The position numbers were made by a program, and so were the translations under genes. Below are positions 15,907-17,577 of a DNA stretch of 17,577 nucleotides, piece by piece. Below the pieces are notes generated by a model. The model was not told where the DNA came from and ran no database searches. It worked only from the letters and a program-made list of their open reading frames with translations. Source of the DNA: an uncultured Lachnospiraceae bacterium (lineage in GTDB: Bacteria > Bacillota > Clostridia > Lachnospirales > Lachnospiraceae). Position 1 is the first letter of the stretch. Every line of letters starts with the position of its first letter. The stretch covers positions 1 to 17,577 of the forward strand of contig CAJUBE010000054.1 in assembly GCA_910584725.1 (NCBI GenBank), given 5' to 3'.

Positions 15907-15937
15907 AGGATAGTGTGCACATGAATGCGTTTTTTTT
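15883..15937 (+). terminator. rpoC terminator enclosing the str promoter
   Basis: A perfect 12-bp stem, AACGCATTCATG (15883-15894) with CATGAATGCGTT (15920-15931), has a 25-base loop and runs into eight T (15930-15937). RNA read from rpoC has both arms and should terminate. RNA starting in the loop has only the right arm and should pass. Confidence 0.88.
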
Positions 15938-15994
15938 GCGCGCTTTTGTGTGCCAAAATACCATTATTTTATATTCCAACAGGAGGTGAAAAGA

Positions 15995-16414
15995 ATGCCA
16001 ACATTTAACCAGTTAGTCAGAAAGGGACGTCAGACATCCGTGAAGAAGTCTACGGCGCCTGCTTTGTTAAAGGGTTACAACTCCCTTCACAAAGCTGCTA
16101 CCGATACCGCTTCTCCGCAGAAGAGAGGTGTCTGCACCGCTGTTAAGACAGCAACCCCTAAGAAGCCTAACTCAGCGCTCAGAAAGATTGCCAGAGTACG
16201 TCTTTCTAACGGAATTGAGGTGACAAGCTACATTCCCGGTGAGGGTCATAACCTGCAGGAGCATAGCGTTGTCCTGATCCGCGGCGGAAGAGTCAAGGAT
16301 CTGCCCGGTACCAGATACCACATTATCAGAGGTACACTGGATACCGCAGGAGTCGCGAACAGAAGACAGGCTCGTTCCAAGTACGGCGCTAAGAGACCGA
16401 AGGCCGCGAAATAA
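15995..16414 (+). CDS. rpsL: 30S ribosomal protein S12
   Basis: Decoding-centre protein of the small subunit. 139 residues. It carries the Gram-positive insertion near the N-terminus (about residues 25-40, LKGYNSLHKAATDTAS) before PQKRGVCT. Streptomycin-related positions are wild type: K57 in TPKKPNSALRK (E. coli K43) and K101 in GGRVKDLPGTRYH (E. coli K88). The Asp at 102 is the residue methylthiolated in some bacteria. The ATG at 15995 is fixed by AGGAGGTGA (15981-15989) and by conservation of MPTFNQLVRKGR; the longer frame from 15950 is not supported. First gene of the str operon, driven by the promoter at 15878. Confidence 0.98.
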   Translation: MPTFNQLVRKGRQTSVKKSTAPALLKGYNSLHKAATDTASPQKRGVCTAVKTATPKKPNSALRKIARVRLSNGIEVTSYIPGEGHNLQEHSVVLIRGGRVKDLPGTRYHIIRGTLDTAGVANRRQARSKYGAKRPKAAK

Positions 16415-16792
16415 GCGTAGTAATTTGCTGCGCAAATAACTACCAAGTCTGCATAGCAGACTTGTGAATGAAGTATTTCAGGCTGAGAAGGTCGTCAGTA
16501 CCACAAACAGAACTAATTTAGTGTTGGGATTCTTTTTTGCGCAGGCACGTGTTAGGGAAATTGCCGTTAAACGGCGCACGTACCGCGCGGCAGGTGAGAA
16601 AAATTTCTCATCTGATATTAATAGAAGAAATACCGCACGGACACATTGAATTAGAGGACACATGTGAGTACCTGAGATTTATTATGCACACAGACGCATG
16701 AGGAAATCAGTTGCTTCGCAACAGGCGTCTGGCGCAGCGAGCAGGGGCGAGAAACCTGCCCTGCTCAGTTGATTAATAAGGAGGGAAGAATC
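16415..16792 (+). other. 378-base structured spacer between rpsL and rpsG
   Basis: No convincing gene or promoter. It holds a series of hairpins: GTAGT..ACTAC enclosing ATTTGC/GCAAAT (16417-16443); CAAGTCTGC/GCAGACTTG (16444-16464); GCCGT/ACGGC (16563-16575); CAGGTGAGAAA/TTTCTCATCTG with one wobble (16591-16614); CAGACGC/GCGTCTG (16691-16731) enclosing GTTGC/GCAAC; and GAGCAGGG/CCCTGCTC (16739-16766). The near-direct repeats TACCGCGCGG (16581-16590) and TACCGCACGG (16631-16640) flank part of it. A T6 run at 16532-16537 has only a weak stem before it. A structured control region for rpsG is possible; in E. coli S7 binds the rpsL-rpsG spacer. Confidence 0.6.
16778..16785 (+). promoter_or_regulatory. 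Ribosome binding site deciding the GTG start of rpsG
   Basis: AAGGAGGG lies 7 bases before GTG at 16793, where the product begins with the conserved PRKGHIPKRDV. The longer reading from TTG at 16769 would place this site inside the gene. Confidence 0.85.
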
Positions 16793-17263
16793 GTGCCACG
16801 TAAAGGACATATTCCAAAGAGAGATGTATTAGCAGATCCTTTATACAATAACAAGGTTGTGACCAAGCTTATCAACAACATCATGCTGGATGGTAAGAAG
16901 GGCGTAGCGCAGAAGATTGTATATGGGGCGTTTGCAAAAGTGGAGGAGAAGGCCGGAAAACCGGCACTCGACGTATTTGAGGAGGCTATGAACAACATCA
17001 TGCCGCTTCTGGAGGTTAAGGCGAGACGTATCGGCGGCGCAACGTATCAGGTGCCCATCGAGGTTCGCCCTGACAGACGTCAGGCGCTTGCACTCCGCTG
17101 GTTGGTTATGTTTTCTCGTAAGAGAGGTGAAAAGACCATGGAGCAGAGACTTGCAAACGAGATTTTAGACGCGGCGAACAATACGGGCGCAGCGGTTAAG
17201 AGAAAAGAAGATATGCACAAGATGGCAGAGGCGAACAAGGCTTTTGCGCACTATCGATTCTAA
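16793..17263 (+). CDS. rpsG: 30S ribosomal protein S7
   Basis: Primary 16S rRNA-binding protein that nucleates assembly of the head of the small subunit; in E. coli also the translational repressor of the str operon. 156 residues, standard length. The order is typical: PRKGHIPKRDVLADPLYNNK, VVTKLINNIMLDGKKGVAQK, GGATYQVPIEVRPDRRQALA, then the C-terminal helix ending HKMAEANKAFAHYRF. It starts with GTG at 16793. It is separated from rpsL by an unusually long hairpin-rich spacer and from fusA by a repeat-type element. Confidence 0.98.
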   Translation: MPRKGHIPKRDVLADPLYNNKVVTKLINNIMLDGKKGVAQKIVYGAFAKVEEKAGKPALDVFEEAMNNIMPLLEVKARRIGGATYQVPIEVRPDRRQALALRWLVMFSRKRGEKTMEQRLANEILDAANNTGAAVKRKEDMHKMAEANKAFAHYRF

Positions 17264-17344
17264 AGCGAGAAGATATTCTAAGGCGTCTAAAAGCGCCGCC
17301 TAAGAACATCTATGTCTCGCTTGGAAGAAATCTAAAGATTTCTT
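17264..17344 (+). repeat. Structured intergenic element between rpsG and fusA (copy D, divergent)
   Basis: It starts directly after the rpsG stop. Outer arms AGCGAGA (17264-17270) with TCTCGCT (17315-17321); AGAT (17271-17274) with ATCT (17308-17311); TTCTAAGGC (17276-17284) with GCCTAAGAA (17298-17306) with one mismatch. A separate hairpin follows, AAGAAATCT (17325-17333) with AGATTTCTT (17336-17344). The left arm resembles that of copy B (GCGAAAAGTACTTCT) at 11 of 15 positions while keeping its own pairing. Confidence 0.65.
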
Positions 17345-17363
17345 TCGCGTTTTGGTAAATTTT

Positions 17364-17370
17364 AAGGAGG
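17364..17370 (+). promoter_or_regulatory. Ribosome binding site deciding the TTG start of fusA
   Basis: AAGGAGG lies 8 bases before TTG at 17379. No in-frame ATG or GTG exists between it and the conserved coding sequence. Confidence 0.85.
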
Positions 17371-17378
17371 ACAAAATC

Positions 17379-17577
17379 TTGGCTGGAAGAGAATATCCAC
17401 TAGAGAGAACCAGAAATATTGGTATTATGGCTCATATCGATGCGGGTAAAACCACACTGACAGAGCGTATCCTTTATTATACTGGCGTAAACTATAAGAT
17501 CGGTGATACTCACGAAGGCACAGCTACCATGGACTGGATGGAGCAGGAGCAGGAGAGAGGTATCACGATCACATCAG
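17379..17577 (+). CDS. fusA: Elongation factor G, N-terminal part (cut by window end)
   Basis: Translocation GTPase of translation. Only 66 codons are inside the window. From a TTG start the product reads (M)AGREYPLERTRNIGIMAHID, with the P-loop AHIDAGKTT at residues 18-26 and the start of switch I, MDWMEQEQERGITITS, at 51-66. This matches EF-G residue for residue in the key motifs. The TTG start is supported by AAGGAGG at the right spacing and by the conserved beginning. Third gene of the str operon after rpsL and rpsG; in related genomes tuf often follows. Confidence 0.95.
   Translation, partial: MAGREYPLERTRNIGIMAHIDAGKTTLTERILYYTGVNYKIGDTHEGTATMDWMEQEQERGITITS

Noticed and set aside
16160..16310. 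Possible streptomycin-resistance changes in rpsL
   Set aside because: The K43 and K88 equivalents are both Lys.
16464..16649. 61-residue frame in the rpsL-rpsG spacer
   Set aside because: No ribosome site, overlaps hairpins, no recognisable protein features.

Overview
The window is a stretch of a Gram-positive Clostridia chromosome, most likely a member of the Lachnospiraceae. The evidence is the gene order rplJ-rplL-rpoB-rpoC-rpsL-rpsG-fusA, strong AGGAGG-type ribosome binding sites, sigma-A promoters (TTGACA / TATAAT type), a Firmicutes-type L10 leader, an S12 with the Gram-positive insertion, and protein sequence style. The assignment comes from reading the proteins, not from a database search. 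Every gene found is on the + strand.

Left part (1-6626): accessory genes. The window opens inside a structured repeat, followed by a sugar-type ABC permease (184-1086), a second copy of the repeat, and a HlyD-like membrane fusion/adaptor protein (1234-2574). Next is a CapA-family metallophosphoesterase-like membrane-anchored protein (2643-3959), whose promoter lies so close to the ATG that the mRNA should be leaderless. Then come two soluble proteins I do not recognise (4187-5638 and 5760-6626), separated by a third copy of the repeat that also supplies the last codons and stop of the first gene.

Middle and right part (6627-17577): the L10/L12-RNA polymerase cluster and the start of the str operon. 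A TTGACA-18-TATAGT promoter drives an L10 autoregulatory leader and rplJ-rplL. A terminator/attenuator and a second promoter precede rpoB-rpoC. After rpoC, a strong terminator and the str promoter occupy the same 60 bases: the -10 box sits in the terminator loop. rpsL, rpsG (GTG start) and fusA (TTG start, cut by the window end) follow. The rpsL-rpsG spacer is 378 bases and is a chain of hairpins. The rplK-rplA pair that often precedes rplJ is absent here.

Main signals outside ordinary annotation: (i) a family of multi-stem intergenic elements (1-135, 1091-1200, 5621-5732, 17264-17344) whose arms differ in sequence but keep pairing; (ii) the terminator with an embedded promoter at 15878-15937; (iii) the leaderless capA-type gene; (iv) acidic C-terminal tails on L10, beta and beta' in one cluster; (v) the structured rpsL-rpsG spacer; (vi) two uncharacterised adjacent proteins. 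Rifampicin and streptomycin target residues are wild type.
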